Below are positions 1 through 8,270 of a DNA stretch of 64,000 nucleotides, in pieces. The position numbers were made by a program, and so were the translations under genes. The stretch comes from an uncultured Collinsella sp. Its GTDB lineage: Bacteria; Actinomycetota; Coriobacteriia; Coriobacteriales; Coriobacteriaceae. Numbering within the stretch: position 1 is the first letter of the stretch; each line of letters begins with the position of its first letter. Below the pieces are notes generated by a model that saw only the letters and a list, made by a program, of their open reading frames with translations, was not told where the DNA came from and ran no database searches. The DNA lies in the NCBI GenBank assembly GCA_900554645.1, contig USIE01000005.1, positions 4,700 through 68,699 of the forward strand, written 5' to 3'.

Positions 1-695
1 GCAACCGTACCATGATCCACGAGGACGCGCGCGTGCTCGGCCTCAACTCCTACATCGGCGAGATGGGCGGCCTGGTCATGTACGACCTCAAAGCCAACGA
101 TTGGGAGTATCTGACCGGCGACATGCCCTACGACCCCTCTTGCGGCCTCACGCCGCACCAGGTGATCGAGCAGACCGGCGTGTGCGAGAAGATCCTTGCC
201 CGCTGGCCGCACAAGATCGAGTACCACAACGACATGTCGACCGGCTACAAGTACCGTGAGGTCACCGTCGGCATGCGCGGCGATGTGCCCGACGATGAGG
301 TCCAGGCCATCCTGGACGAGGCCGGCTGCGGTCTGATCTGGGCTTGCAACGGTCACCTGACGCATCTGTCCAAGCCGACGACGCTCGAGCTCGATCGCGT
401 CGAGGACGGTCGCGCATTCAACATCAATCCCGCCGGCCTCAACAAGGGCGTTGCCATTGCGCGCTTCTGCGAGCACCTGGGTATCGAGCGCGAGGAGACG
501 CTCGCGCTCGGCGATTCCGAGTCCGATTTCTACATGGCCGATCACGTGGGCACGTTCTGCCTGGTCGAGAATGGCCTGACGAGCGCCGGCGCGCCCGAGT
601 TCCTGGCTGCCTGCGAGAACGCTTTCGTTACGCGCGGCAAAATTGTCGACGGTTGGGCGGCGACGGCAGAGCTGCTGGTCGCGGCGCGTTCGTAG
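1..695 (+). CDS. HAD-superfamily (Cof-like) sugar/metabolite phosphatase, 5' truncated
   Basis: This is the C-terminal part of a haloacid dehalogenase phosphatase. The reading frame is open to the window edge (from base 3), so the true start lies upstream and the ATG at 12 is probably internal. The visible 227 residues contain the cap region and, near the end, the family's motif III/IV signature: the lysine in NKGVAIARF followed by GDSESDFYM, whose acidic residues bind Mg2+. The motif I nucleophilic Asp is missing from the window. Known relatives (Cof, mannosylphosphoglycerate and sucrose-phosphate phosphatases) dephosphorylate small phosphorylated metabolites in the cytoplasm. The substrate cannot be told from sequence. 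murI follows after about 50 bp on the same strand. Confidence 0.8.
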   Translation, partial: NRTMIHEDARVLGLNSYIGEMGGLVMYDLKANDWEYLTGDMPYDPSCGLTPHQVIEQTGVCEKILARWPHKIEYHNDMSTGYKYREVTVGMRGDVPDDEVQAILDEAGCGLIWACNGHLTHLSKPTTLELDRVEDGRAFNINPAGLNKGVAIARFCEHLGIEREETLALGDSESDFYMADHVGTFCLVENGLTSAGAPEFLAACENAFVTRGKIVDGWAATAELLVAARS

Positions 696-746
696 CGCGG
701 CGTCGCCGCACTTGGACATGTCTTTTCGAGAGAGACTGGTGAGGTA

Positions 747-1631
747 ATGTCCGATATCGAGAATCCGGCAGGCGACACGCGCCCGATTGGCGTGTTCGAT
801 TCTGGTTTGGGCGGTCTGACGGTTGCGCGCGCGATTGCGACGGCGCTGCCGCACGAGTCCGTCTACTACTTTGGCGACACCAAGCGCTGCCCCTACGGCA
901 CGCGCACCGAGGATGAAGTGCGCTCGTTTGCGCTGCAGGCGGGCCGTTGGCTTTCGAAGCACGACGTCAAGATTATGGTCATCGCCTGCAACACGGCGAC
1001 CGCTGCGGCCTTGCGTTTGGCTCAGCAGGTGCTCGACGTTCCCGTGATCGGCGTGATCGCGCCGGGTGCCCGTGCAGCAATCAACAGCACGCGTACGCGT
1101 CGCGTGGGCGTGCTCGCTACCAACCTCACCATTCGCTCGGGCGCCTACACGCGCGCCATTCAGGATCTAGATGCCGGCGTCGATGTATACGGCTGTCCTG
1201 CCTCGAGCTTTGTCGAGGTTGTCGAACACGAGCTCGCCTCGGGTGCACATCTGCAGGAACAGTGGCTTGAGAACGAGGACATCTTCGATACGCCTGCCGT
1301 TCGTGCGCTGGTGGGTGCCACGGTTGAGCCGCTGCGCGACCACGGTATCGATACCGTGGTGCTCGGCTGTACGCATTTCCCGCTGTTGGTGGGACCTATC
1401 CGCCATGCGCTGGGGCCTGGGGTGCGCGTCGTGAGTTCCGCCGAGGAGACCACGCGCGAGCTGACCGATATCCTCACGCGCCGCGAGCAGCTGGCGGGCG
1501 ACGCCGCCGAGCCGCAGCATCGTTTTGCCACGACGGCTGATAACATTGCCGAGTTTGCGGTGGCGGGCAGCTTTATCTTTGGTCAGCCGCTCAAGAGCAT
1601 TGAGCATATCGATATCGACGAACTGAAATAG
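747..1631 (+). CDS. murI: Glutamate racemase
   Basis: The gene encodes 294 residues, a normal length for MurI, which interconverts L- and D-glutamate for peptidoglycan synthesis in the cytoplasm. The N-terminal GVFDSGLGGLTV motif, the catalytic-cysteine motif ACNTATAAAL (about residue 83) and the second catalytic cysteine in VLGCTHFPLL (about residue 206) are all present, so the two-cysteine active site is intact. The start ATG at 747 follows a GAGGT sequence. It opens a run murI-rph-rdgB-dtd on one strand, close to the racE-rph-rdgB order of Firmicutes. Confidence 0.95.
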   Translation: MSDIENPAGDTRPIGVFDSGLGGLTVARAIATALPHESVYYFGDTKRCPYGTRTEDEVRSFALQAGRWLSKHDVKIMVIACNTATAAALRLAQQVLDVPVIGVIAPGARAAINSTRTRRVGVLATNLTIRSGAYTRAIQDLDAGVDVYGCPASSFVEVVEHELASGAHLQEQWLENEDIFDTPAVRALVGATVEPLRDHGIDTVVLGCTHFPLLVGPIRHALGPGVRVVSSAEETTRELTDILTRREQLAGDAAEPQHRFATTADNIAEFAVAGSFIFGQPLKSIEHIDIDELK

Positions 1632-1686
1632 ATATAGGGTCGCCGACCAAAGGCTCACGTTCACCTTTTGCCGAAAGGATTTTTCC

Positions 1687-2412
1687 ATGGAGTATATGCA
1701 GGTCAACCGCGCCAACGGCCGCGCCGCCGATGAGCTGCGCCCCATCAAACTGACTCGCGGCGTCATGAAGCACGCCCACGGCTCGTGTTTGGCCGAGTTC
1801 GGTGACACGCGCGTGCTGTGCGCCGCCACTATCGAGGAGGGCGTGCCGGGCTGGCGAAAGGGAGCTAAGGCCGGCTGGGTGACCGCGGAATACGCCATGC
1901 TGCCGGCGTCGACCGGCAAGCGCTGCAAGCGCGAACACGCCAACCGCAAGGGTCGCTCCATGGAGATCGAGCGCCTCATTGGCCGCAGCCTGCGTACCGT
2001 CGTCAACATGAAGGCGCTCGGCGAGTACACCGTCACCGTCGACTGCGATGTGATTCAGGCCGATGGCGGCACGCGTACAGCGAGCATCACCGGCGCCTGG
2101 GTGGCGCTGCACGACGCCCTCGCCATGTGGGTCGAGGCGGGCAAGATCGAACGCATCCCGCTTATCGGCCAGGTGGCTGCCATCTCCATGGGCGTTGTCG
2201 ACGGCAATACTCTGCTTGACCTCGATTATTCGGAGGACAGCCATGCCGAGGTCGACATGAACCTCGTCGCCACCGACACCGGCGAGATGATCGAGCTCCA
2301 GGGCACCGGCGAGCAGGCGCCCTTTGACCGCAAACGCCTCAACGCCCTGCTCGACCTGGGCGACAAGGGTATCGCCGAGCTCATCGAGCTTCAGCGCCAA
2401 GCCATCGCCTAA
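1687..2412 (+). CDS. rph: Ribonuclease PH
   Basis: The 241-residue product is a phosphorolytic 3'-5' exoribonuclease that trims tRNA 3' ends, normally as a hexamer. The family's opening (NGRAADELRPIKLTRG) and the C-terminal MNLVATDTGEMIELQGTGE block that shapes the phosphate site are present. The start ATG at 1687 is preceded by CGAAAGGA with good spacing. A short palindromic element (2411-2446) lies directly past the stop codon. It sits between murI and rdgB, its usual neighbours in many Gram-positives. Confidence 0.95.
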   Translation: MEYMQVNRANGRAADELRPIKLTRGVMKHAHGSCLAEFGDTRVLCAATIEEGVPGWRKGAKAGWVTAEYAMLPASTGKRCKREHANRKGRSMEIERLIGRSLRTVVNMKALGEYTVTVDCDVIQADGGTRTASITGAWVALHDALAMWVEAGKIERIPLIGQVAAISMGVVDGNTLLDLDYSEDSHAEVDMNLVATDTGEMIELQGTGEQAPFDRKRLNALLDLGDKGIAELIELQRQAIA

Positions 2413-2446
2413 CCTGCCAAAAGGGACGGGTTTATTTTGGTAGGTT
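2411..2446. repeat. Variable-arm palindrome with GGGACGGG centre (family D, copy 1)
   Basis: Arms AACCTGCCAAAA and TTTTGGTAGGTT are complementary except for one pair that would be G-U in RNA. They flank GGGACGGGTTTA. The same element occurs in reverse orientation at 42285-42321. Family D copies share the GGGACAGG-like centre but differ in their arms. Confidence 0.75.
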
Positions 2447-2554
2447 TTATCTGCGGAGACGTCTAGACACAAGACTGCCGTTGATTGAGAGGGGAGAGGC
2501 AGAGGCCCTCGTCGCCCTCGGCGCGGCATTGCTATAGAGACAAGGAGGCCACTC

Positions 2555-3196
2555 ATGGCACTTGAGAAGATCGACATTGACACTCTCGACCCGGCGGCGA
2601 CCATCGTCGTGGCAACGGGCAACGCCCATAAGCTCACCGAGATCGAGGCCATTTTGGGCAAGGTCATGCCCGAGGTGCGCTTTGTGGCGCTCGGCCAGCT
2701 GGGCGATTTTGAGGACCCCGAGGAAAACGGCACGACGTTTTTGGAGAACGCCATCATCAAGGCGCAGGCTGCGGTTGAGGAGACGGGGCTTATGGCCATC
2801 GCCGACGATTCCGGCCTGGTCGTCGACGCGCTGGACGGCGAGCCCGGTGTGTATAGTGCGCGCTATGCGGGCGTGCACGGCGACGATGCCGCCAACAATG
2901 CAAAGCTGCTCGTTAACCTGGAAGGCGTGGCGGACGAGGATCGCACCGCGCGCTTTATGAGCGTCGTTGCGCTCATCGACACGGATGGTCTGGTTACCTA
3001 TGGCGAGGGCGCCTGCGAGGGCGTTATCGCGCACGAGGGCCGCGGCGACCATGGTTTTGGCTACGACCCGCTGTTCCTGCCGGTCGACACGCCGGGCAAG
3101 ACCATGGCCGAGCTGACGGCGGACGAGAAGAACGCCATCAGCCATCGTTTCCACGCGCTCGAGCATCTGTCCGCCAAGCTGACGGGCGAGGAGTAG
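2555..3196 (+). CDS. rdgB: XTP/dITP diphosphatase (RdgB/HAM1)
   Basis: The 213-residue protein belongs to the Ham1 family, which hydrolyses non-canonical purine nucleotides (dITP, XTP) to monophosphates and so keeps them out of DNA and RNA. Visible signatures are VVATGNAHKLTEI at the N-terminus, DDSGLVVDAL and GVYSARYAG in the middle, HGFGYDPLFLP, and KNAISHRFHAL near the end. An AAGGAGG ribosome site precedes the ATG. The stop is 3 bp from the dtd start, which implies co-transcription. The 140-bp upstream gap contains the family D palindrome. Confidence 0.95.
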   Translation: MALEKIDIDTLDPAATIVVATGNAHKLTEIEAILGKVMPEVRFVALGQLGDFEDPEENGTTFLENAIIKAQAAVEETGLMAIADDSGLVVDALDGEPGVYSARYAGVHGDDAANNAKLLVNLEGVADEDRTARFMSVVALIDTDGLVTYGEGACEGVIAHEGRGDHGFGYDPLFLPVDTPGKTMAELTADEKNAISHRFHALEHLSAKLTGEE

Positions 3197-3199
3197 ACC

Positions 3200-3646
3200 G
3201 TGCGTGCGGTGGTGCAGCGCGTGCTCAACGCCGGCGTGACGGTCGACGGCGAGTGCGTGGGCCGCATTGGACGCGGCTACCTGGTGCTGCTGGGTGTGGG
3301 CCATGGCGATACGCGTGCCGAGGCCGACAAGCTGTGGGGCAAGCTCCGCGGGCTGCGTATCAACGAGGACGAGAACGGCAAGACCAACTTGGCGCTGGCC
3401 GATGTCGACGGCGAGGTACTCGTGGTGTCGCAGTTTACGCTGTTTGCCGACTGCCGCCACGGCCGCCGTCCGTCGTTTACGGATGCCGGCGCGCCCGATG
3501 TCGCTAACGAACTTTACGAGTACTTTCTGACGCTCGTCGCCCAGGACGTTGAGCATGTGGCGCACGGTATCTTTGGCGCCGATATGAAGGTCGACCTGGT
3601 CAACGACGGTCCGTTCACCATCGTTCTGGACACCGATAACCTTTAG
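3200..3646 (+). CDS. dtd: D-aminoacyl-tRNA deacylase
   Basis: This 148-residue DTD hydrolyses D-aminoacyl-tRNA, protecting translation from D-amino acids. It starts with GTG (MRAVVQRVLNAGVTV). The active-site motif SQFTLFAD is present, and the C-terminal NDGPFT corresponds to the cross-subunit Gly-Pro motif, with Phe where Val is common. It follows rdgB by 3 bp and so has no separate promoter. A perfect 12-bp inverted repeat begins at the base after its stop. Confidence 0.95.
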   Translation: MRAVVQRVLNAGVTVDGECVGRIGRGYLVLLGVGHGDTRAEADKLWGKLRGLRINEDENGKTNLALADVDGEVLVVSQFTLFADCRHGRRPSFTDAGAPDVANELYEYFLTLVAQDVEHVAHGIFGADMKVDLVNDGPFTIVLDTDNL

Positions 3647-3674
3647 GTTACGCGGTTTTACCAAACCGCGTAAC
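3647..3674. repeat. Perfect palindrome GTTACGCGGTTT, copy 1
   Basis: A 12-bp perfect inverted repeat (GTTACGCGGTTT, loop TACC) starts right at the dtd stop. Almost the same hairpin (last base changed on both arms, so pairing is kept) lies just past lysS at 8164-8190. No T-run follows, so it is not an ordinary intrinsic terminator. Confidence 0.8.
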
Positions 3675-3732
3675 AACTGGTCATGCGAGGTTGTCGTCTG
3701 GTACGTATTTGGGACGGGGCTTATTTAGCTAC

Positions 3733-3762
3733 TTGCGTATGGCCACAACAGGGTGCTATAGT
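3733..3762 (+). promoter_or_regulatory. Predicted promoter for veg-ispE
   Basis: TTGCGT at 3733 and TATAGT at 3757 are separated by 18 bp, about 65 bp upstream of the veg start. The pattern fits a housekeeping sigma factor. It is predicted from motif match only. Confidence 0.55.
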
Positions 3763-3829
3763 ATTAGAGTTTTGTCTATCTTAGGGGTATTATCCCCTTT
3801 TTGAATTGCACCTTCTGGAGGCCCTGTTC

Positions 3830-4126
3830 ATGGAAGAGATGGAAGTCAATCACGTCGACGACATCCACGAGAAGCTGACCGATATGGTGGGCGATCGCGT
3901 CAAGGTTAAGGCCAACATGGGCCGTACCCGCGTCGTCGAGCGCATGGGCACCATCAAGAGCGTCCACCCGGCCGTCTTCATTGTCGAGGTTGACGAGCGT
4001 CGTGGCCGCAAGTCGCGTCAGTCCTACCAGTATATCGATGTGCTCACCGGTCAGGTCGAGCTGTTCGACCCCGAGAGCGGCGAGCATATCTTTACCCCGC
4101 TCGGCAATCAGCTCGAGGAGCATTAA
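3830..4126 (+). CDS. veg: Veg family protein
   Basis: The 98-residue product matches the Veg family (a small SH3-like, highly transcribed protein linked in Bacillus to biofilm formation and spore outgrowth). Typical features are the short helical start, VKANMGRTRVVERMGTI and VFIVEVDERRGRKSRQSYQYIDVLTGQVEL. I chose the ATG at 3830 because GGAGG lies 8 bp before it; the longer frame from 3806 has no ribosome site. ispE begins 2 bp after the stop. The veg-ispE pairing is the same as in Firmicutes. Its molecular function is not settled in the literature I know. Confidence 0.9.
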   Translation: MEEMEVNHVDDIHEKLTDMVGDRVKVKANMGRTRVVERMGTIKSVHPAVFIVEVDERRGRKSRQSYQYIDVLTGQVELFDPESGEHIFTPLGNQLEEH

Positions 4127-4128
4127 CG

Positions 4129-5025
4129 GTGACCGATCGGTCCCTGACTCTTTCCGCGCCGGCAAAGATTAACCTCTACCTGGGGGTTCATACCGAGCGC
4201 GATGACCGCGGCTACCACAGGGTCGATTCCCTGATGGCGGCCGTCGGTCTTTCCGATACCGTGACGGTCACGCCGGCGCAGGCGCTGACCGTCCAGACGG
4301 TTCCGGCATCAGATTTTCCCATGCAAAAGAATACGGCGTATCGGGTTGCGGTTGCTATGGCCGAGCATTATGGTCGCGAGGCAAACATCTGCGTGACGAT
4401 TGAGAAGCGCATTCCATTGTGCGCCGGCTTGGGCGGCCCCTCGACGGATGCGGCCGCGGTCATTGTCGCCTTGGCAGAGCTCTGGGGCATTGATCGCACC
4501 GACCCAGCGCTCGACGATATTGCGCGGGGCATTGGTGCTGACGTCCCGTTCTTTTTGCACGCGAGTCCTGCGTTCTACGTAGGTGGGGGAGACGTGCTGG
4601 CAACTGAGTACCCCGCGCTGCCCGCGACGCCCGTCGTGCTGGTCAAGCCGCGCGAGGCAAGCGTTTCGACAATTGAAGCCTATCGACGTTTTGACGAGGC
4701 CCCGGTGCCTGCGGACAAGCCCGGCGCGATAGCTTCTGCCTTGCGTGCTGGTGATGCCGAGACGGCATATGCACTCATCCATAACAATCTGGGTGTCATT
4801 TCCGCACAGATGGAGTCGCAGATTCAAACGGTCCTCGACTGGCTGCGTAAACAGGACGGAACCGTTGCTGTAGATGTGTGCGGATCGGGTGCCTGCTCGT
4901 TTGCCATTTGCGACACCGCTGCCACGGTCGAAAGGCTTGCCGATGCTGCCCAGCAAAATGGCTGGTGGGCCTGCGCGACTGAGTTTATTCCCAACACGGT
5001 TCAAATCGACGCGCCAAAGAAATAA
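4129..5025 (+). CDS. ispE: 4-diphosphocytidyl-2-C-methyl-D-erythritol kinase
   Basis: This 298-residue GHMP kinase phosphorylates CDP-methylerythritol in the MEP isoprenoid pathway. SAPAKINLYLGV at the N-terminus and the ATP-binding PLCAGLGGPSTDAAAV (about residue 98) identify it. The third GHMP motif appears as VCGSGACSFAI near the C-terminus. It uses a GTG start 2 bp after veg. The pathway partners ispD and ispF are about 20 kb downstream in this window. Confidence 0.95.
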   Translation: MTDRSLTLSAPAKINLYLGVHTERDDRGYHRVDSLMAAVGLSDTVTVTPAQALTVQTVPASDFPMQKNTAYRVAVAMAEHYGREANICVTIEKRIPLCAGLGGPSTDAAAVIVALAELWGIDRTDPALDDIARGIGADVPFFLHASPAFYVGGGDVLATEYPALPATPVVLVKPREASVSTIEAYRRFDEAPVPADKPGAIASALRAGDAETAYALIHNNLGVISAQMESQIQTVLDWLRKQDGTVAVDVCGSGACSFAICDTAATVERLADAAQQNGWWACATEFIPNTVQIDAPKK

Positions 5026-5074
5026 AAATTTCTCTAGCACGCGGCGAAAATCTTTGTTACTATAGTCGAGCTAA

Positions 5075-5151
5075 CGGGTTGTGGCTCAGTTTGGTAGAGC
5101 ACTGCGTTCGGGACGCAGGGGTCGCTGGTTCAAATCCAGTCAACCCGACCA
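5075..5151 (+). tRNA. tRNA-Pro (CGG)
   Basis: A complete cloverleaf can be folded: acceptor CGGGTTG pairs with CAACCCG, and the anticodon stem CTGCG/CGCAG closes the loop TTCGGGA with anticodon CGG. The T arm contains GGTTCAAATCC. The discriminator A at 5148 is followed by an encoded CCA. An intrinsic terminator follows. Confidence 0.95.
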
Positions 5152-5162
5152 GAGCATGAGGA

Positions 5163-5190
5163 GGGACCGCTTCTTGCGGTCCCTTTTTTT
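5163..5190 (+). terminator. Intrinsic terminator after tRNA-Pro
   Basis: GGGACCGC and GCGGTCCC pair around TTCTT and are followed by seven T residues. Confidence 0.9.
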
Positions 5191-5263
5191 AGCTAGTGTT
5201 GTGATACCGCGATACCCGCGGTATACTCATTCGAGCTTGTCTCGCTGTATTGTGGAGGTCTAC

Positions 5264-5539
5264 ATGTTTGGACTGAGGGCTCCTGAGCTCATCATTATTC
5301 TCGTCGTTGTCCTGATTATCTTCGGGCCCAAGAACCTGCCGAAGCTCGGCAAGTCCCTCGGCTCTACCGTCAAGAATATCCGCGAGGGTATGGAGGGCGA
5401 CGATAAGGCCGAGACCAAGCAGGCCGAGGAGGTCGTGGTCGAGCAGTCCGAGGAGGACAAGGAGATCGCTGAGCTCGAGGCCAAGCTCGCTGCTGCCAAG
5501 AAGAAGCAGGCAGAGGACAGCGACGCGGACGCAGAGTAG
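5264..5539 (+). CDS. tatA: Sec-independent protein translocase TatA/E
   Basis: The 91-residue product has a single N-terminal membrane helix (residues 7-22, APELIIILVVVLIIF), the FGPKNLPKLGKSLG hinge and amphipathic helix, and an acidic, lysine-rich tail, as in TatA. TatA forms the pore of the twin-arginine export system. GTGGAGG lies 7 bp before the ATG; the longer frame from 5081 runs through the tRNA and is spurious. No tatC is in this window. A possible Tat lipoprotein substrate, the ABC binding protein with SRRSLL, is at 44236-45216. Confidence 0.92.
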   Translation: MFGLRAPELIIILVVVLIIFGPKNLPKLGKSLGSTVKNIREGMEGDDKAETKQAEEVVVEQSEEDKEIAELEAKLAAAKKKQAEDSDADAE

Positions 5540-5564
5540 TCCCATCCCTTTGGGGTGAGCACCT

Positions 5565-5597
5565 GACCGGCTTGCCCGCAGGCTAGCCGGTCTTTTT
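5565..5597 (+). terminator. Intrinsic terminator after tatA
   Basis: GACCGGCT and AGCCGGTC form the stem, followed by TTTTT. Confidence 0.85.
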
Positions 5598-5645
5598 CGT
5601 TTTGTTGACAGTTGATTGTTTGATCAGAGTTGGGGAGATATCCGT

Positions 5646-6116
5646 ATGGACGCAAGCCAGATCGTACTGACCGCTGAGGGCCGCCAGAAGCTCGTCGAGG
5701 AGCTCGCTTGGCGTGAGGGCGATTACGCCAAGGAGATCGTCGAGGACATCAAGGAAGCCCGCGCGTTCGGCGACCTTTCGGAGAACTCCGAGTATGACGC
5801 CGCTAAGGACAAGCAGGCCCAGAACGCTGCTCGTATTGCCGAGATCCAGGCCATTCTTGCCAACGCTCAGGTTGCTGCCACCACGGGTGATCTGACCGTC
5901 TCCATCGGTTCCACCGTTTCGCTGATTGATCCCAACGGCGAGGTCATGGAAGTCACGCTCGTCGGTACCACCGAGACCAACTCGCTCGAGCGCAAGATTT
6001 CCAACGAGTCTCCGGTCGGTCACGCCATCATCGGTCACGGCGAGGGCGACTCCGTCGAGGTCGTTACGCCTTCCGGCAAGACTCGCGTCTACACCATCGC
6101 CAAGATCGCACGCTAG
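5646..6116 (+). CDS. greA: Transcription elongation factor GreA
   Basis: The 156-residue product has the GreA layout: an N-terminal coiled coil (residues 1-75) with the acidic tip DIKEARAFGDLSENSEYDAAK, then a C-terminal FKBP-like domain ending in SGKTRVYTIAKI. GreA stimulates RNA cleavage by backtracked RNA polymerase. The ATG at 5646 has GGGGAG at good spacing; a TTG at 5616 lacks one. It precedes lysS, as greA or lysS-linked genes do in several Gram-positives. Confidence 0.95.
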   Translation: MDASQIVLTAEGRQKLVEELAWREGDYAKEIVEDIKEARAFGDLSENSEYDAAKDKQAQNAARIAEIQAILANAQVAATTGDLTVSIGSTVSLIDPNGEVMEVTLVGTTETNSLERKISNESPVGHAIIGHGEGDSVEVVTPSGKTRVYTIAKIAR

Positions 6117-6144
6117 ACCACGGTCCCGCGTAAAGGTATGTTTT

Positions 6145-6177
6145 CGCTCCCTGGGACCGAATCCTGGGGAGCGTTTT
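6145..6177 (+). terminator. Hairpin with T tract between greA and lysS
   Basis: CGCTCCC and GGGAGCG close a 15-base loop and are followed by TTTTAGTTT. It sits only about 20 bp before the lysS start, so some transcripts may read through. Confidence 0.7.
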
Positions 6178-6195
6178 AGTTTGAGGAGCTAACTT

Positions 6196-8160
6196 ATGGC
6201 AGAGAACCAGAACGCCGCCGATCAGGCATCGACGCTCAACGACGAGCGCGCCACCCGCCTGGCCAAGCGCGCCGCCCTGTTCGAGGCGGGCCAGAACCCC
6301 TATCCCGAGCACTCTGAGCTTGAGGACTACGTCGCCGATATCGAGACTAAGTACGCCGAGCTTGCCGATGGCGAGGACACCGAGGACGTCGTGAAGATCG
6401 CCGGCCGCGTGGTCGCCAAGCGCGGCCAGGGCAAGATAATGTTCATCGTCGTGCGCGATGCGACTGCCGAGATTCAGCTGTTCTGCCGCATCAACGACAT
6501 GGACGAGGCTGCCTGGAATACGCTCAAGGCCCTCGACCTGGGCGACATCCTGGGCGTGACCGGCGTGGTCGTGCGCACCCAGCGCGGCCAGCTTTCCGTT
6601 GCCCCTAAGAGCGCGACCCTGCTTTCCAAGGCCGTTCGTCCACTGCCCGAGAAGTTCCACGGTCTTTCCGACAAGGAGACCCGCTATCGCCAGCGCTATG
6701 TCGACCTGATCGCCAACGACGACGTTCGCGAGACCTTCCGTAAGCGTTCGCAGATTCTCTCCACCTTCCGTCGCTTTATGGAGTCCGACGGCTACATGGA
6801 GGTCGAGACCCCCATCCTGCAGACCATCCAGGGCGGCGCTACTGCCAAGCCGTTCATTACCCACTTCAACGCGCTCGATCAGGAGTGCTACCTGCGTATT
6901 GCCACCGAGCTGCACCTCAAGCGCTGCATCGTCGGTGGTTTTGAGCGCGTGTTCGAGATCGGCCGCATCTTCCGTAACGAGGGCATGGACCTCACCCACA
7001 ACCCCGAGTTCACCACGATGGAGGCCTACCGTGCCTTCTCCGACCTCGAGGGCATGAAGGCGCTCGCCCAGGGCGTCATTAAGGCGGCTAACAAGGCCAT
7101 CGGCAACCCCGAGGTCATCGAGTACCAGGGCCAGACCATCGACCTTTCTGGTGAGTGGGCCAGCCGTCCCATGACCGACATCGTCTCCGATGTGCTCGGC
7201 AAGCAGGTCACCATCGACACGCCGGTCGAGGAGCTTGCTTCCGCCGCGCGCGAGAAGGGCCTGGAGATTAAGCCCGAGTGGACCGCCGGCAAGATTATCG
7301 CCGAGATCTACGATGAGCTGGGCGAGGACACCATCGTCAACCCGACCTTCGTGTGCGATTACCCCATCGAGGTCAGCCCGCTTGCCAAGCGTTTTGAGGA
7401 CGACCCGCGCCTGACGCACCGCTTTGAGCTGGTTATTGCCGGCCACGAGTACGCCAACGCGTTCTCCGAGCTCAACGACCCGGTCGACCAGGCCGAGCGC
7501 TTTGCCGCCCAGATGGCCGAGAAGGCCGGCGGCGACGATGAGGCCATGGAGTACGACGAGGATTACGTGCGCGCCCTCGAGTACGGTATGCCTCCCGCGG
7601 GCGGCATCGGCATTGGTATCGACCGCGTGGTCATGCTGCTTACCAACCAGGCTTCTATCCGCGACGTGCTGCTGTTCCCGCACATGAAGCCCGAGAAGGG
7701 TTTCCAGTCCGGTGCCGCTGCCGCCAAGGCTGCCGAGGCCGGCAACGCCGCGAGCCCATTCGTTAAGTCGCTTAAGCCCACGCTCGATTACTCCAAGATC
7801 GCCGTTGAGCCGCTGTTTGAGGAGTTCGTCGACTTTGATACCTTCTCCAAGAGCGACTTCCGCGCTGTGAAGGTCAAGGCATGCGAGGCCGTCAAGAAGT
7901 CCAAGAAGCTGCTGAACTTTACGCTCGACGACGGCACCGGCACCGACCGCACCATCCTCTCCGGTATTCACGCTTATTACGAGCCCGAGGACCTGGTTGG
8001 CAAGACCTTGCTCGCCATCACCAACCTGCCTCCGCGCAAGATGATGGGTATTCCCAGCTGCGGCATGCTGATCAGCGCTGTCCACGAGGAGGAGGGCGAG
8101 GAGCGCCTCAACCTGATCCAGCTCGACGCCTCCATCCCCGCCGGCGCAAAGATGTACTAA
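6196..8160 (+). CDS. lysS: Lysyl-tRNA synthetase (class II) with C-terminal tRNA-binding domain
   Basis: The 654-residue protein charges tRNA-Lys. Residues about 65-165 form the OB-fold anticodon-binding domain. The catalytic core follows, with motif 2 (FRNEGMDLTHNPEFTTMEAY) and motif 3 (GGIGIGIDRVVMLL). A usual bacterial LysRS ends near residue 510. Here an alanine-rich linker leads into residues about 545-654, which resemble the Trbp111/EMAPII/MetRS C-terminal domain (DFRAVKVKACEAV, LLNFTLDDG, NLPPRKMMGIPSCGMLISA). That domain is known to bind tRNA non-specifically in other proteins. GAGGAG precedes the ATG. The fusion is read continuously in one frame, with no stop or frameshift. Confidence 0.95.
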   Translation: MAENQNAADQASTLNDERATRLAKRAALFEAGQNPYPEHSELEDYVADIETKYAELADGEDTEDVVKIAGRVVAKRGQGKIMFIVVRDATAEIQLFCRINDMDEAAWNTLKALDLGDILGVTGVVVRTQRGQLSVAPKSATLLSKAVRPLPEKFHGLSDKETRYRQRYVDLIANDDVRETFRKRSQILSTFRRFMESDGYMEVETPILQTIQGGATAKPFITHFNALDQECYLRIATELHLKRCIVGGFERVFEIGRIFRNEGMDLTHNPEFTTMEAYRAFSDLEGMKALAQGVIKAANKAIGNPEVIEYQGQTIDLSGEWASRPMTDIVSDVLGKQVTIDTPVEELASAAREKGLEIKPEWTAGKIIAEIYDELGEDTIVNPTFVCDYPIEVSPLAKRFEDDPRLTHRFELVIAGHEYANAFSELNDPVDQAERFAAQMAEKAGGDDEAMEYDEDYVRALEYGMPPAGGIGIGIDRVVMLLTNQASIRDVLLFPHMKPEKGFQSGAAAAKAAEAGNAASPFVKSLKPTLDYSKIAVEPLFEEFVDFDTFSKSDFRAVKVKACEAVKKSKKLLNFTLDDGTGTDRTILSGIHAYYEPEDLVGKTLLAITNLPPRKMMGIPSCGMLISAVHEEEGEERLNLIQLDASIPAGAKMY

Positions 8161-8163
8161 CTT

Positions 8164-8190
8164 GTTACGCGGTTCTACGAACCGCGTAAC
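8164..8190. repeat. Perfect palindrome GTTACGCGGTTC, copy 2
   Basis: A 12-bp perfect inverted repeat with loop TAC, 3 bp after the lysS stop. It differs from the copy at 3647-3674 by one base in each arm, and the change is compensated. Confidence 0.8.
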
Positions 8191-8238
8191 GGCTCGACGC
8201 TGCGCGGGCCGCATTTGGACAATCTGACGTTCAACTTC

Positions 8239-8270
8239 AAGGGCGCGACCAAAAGGTCAGCGCCCTTTCG
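8239..8270 (+). terminator. Probable lysS terminator
   Basis: AAGGGCGC-GACC pairs with GGTCAGCGCCCTT (one bulge) and is followed by TCGTTT. The tail is weak. Confidence 0.6.

Noticed and set aside
3681..3732. A further family D palindrome at GGGACGGGGCTTATTT
   Set aside because: The centre is similar, but I find no complementary arms around it.
5081..5263. An upstream extension of tatA
   Set aside because: It runs through tRNA-Pro and its terminator; the ATG at 5264 has a proper ribosome site.
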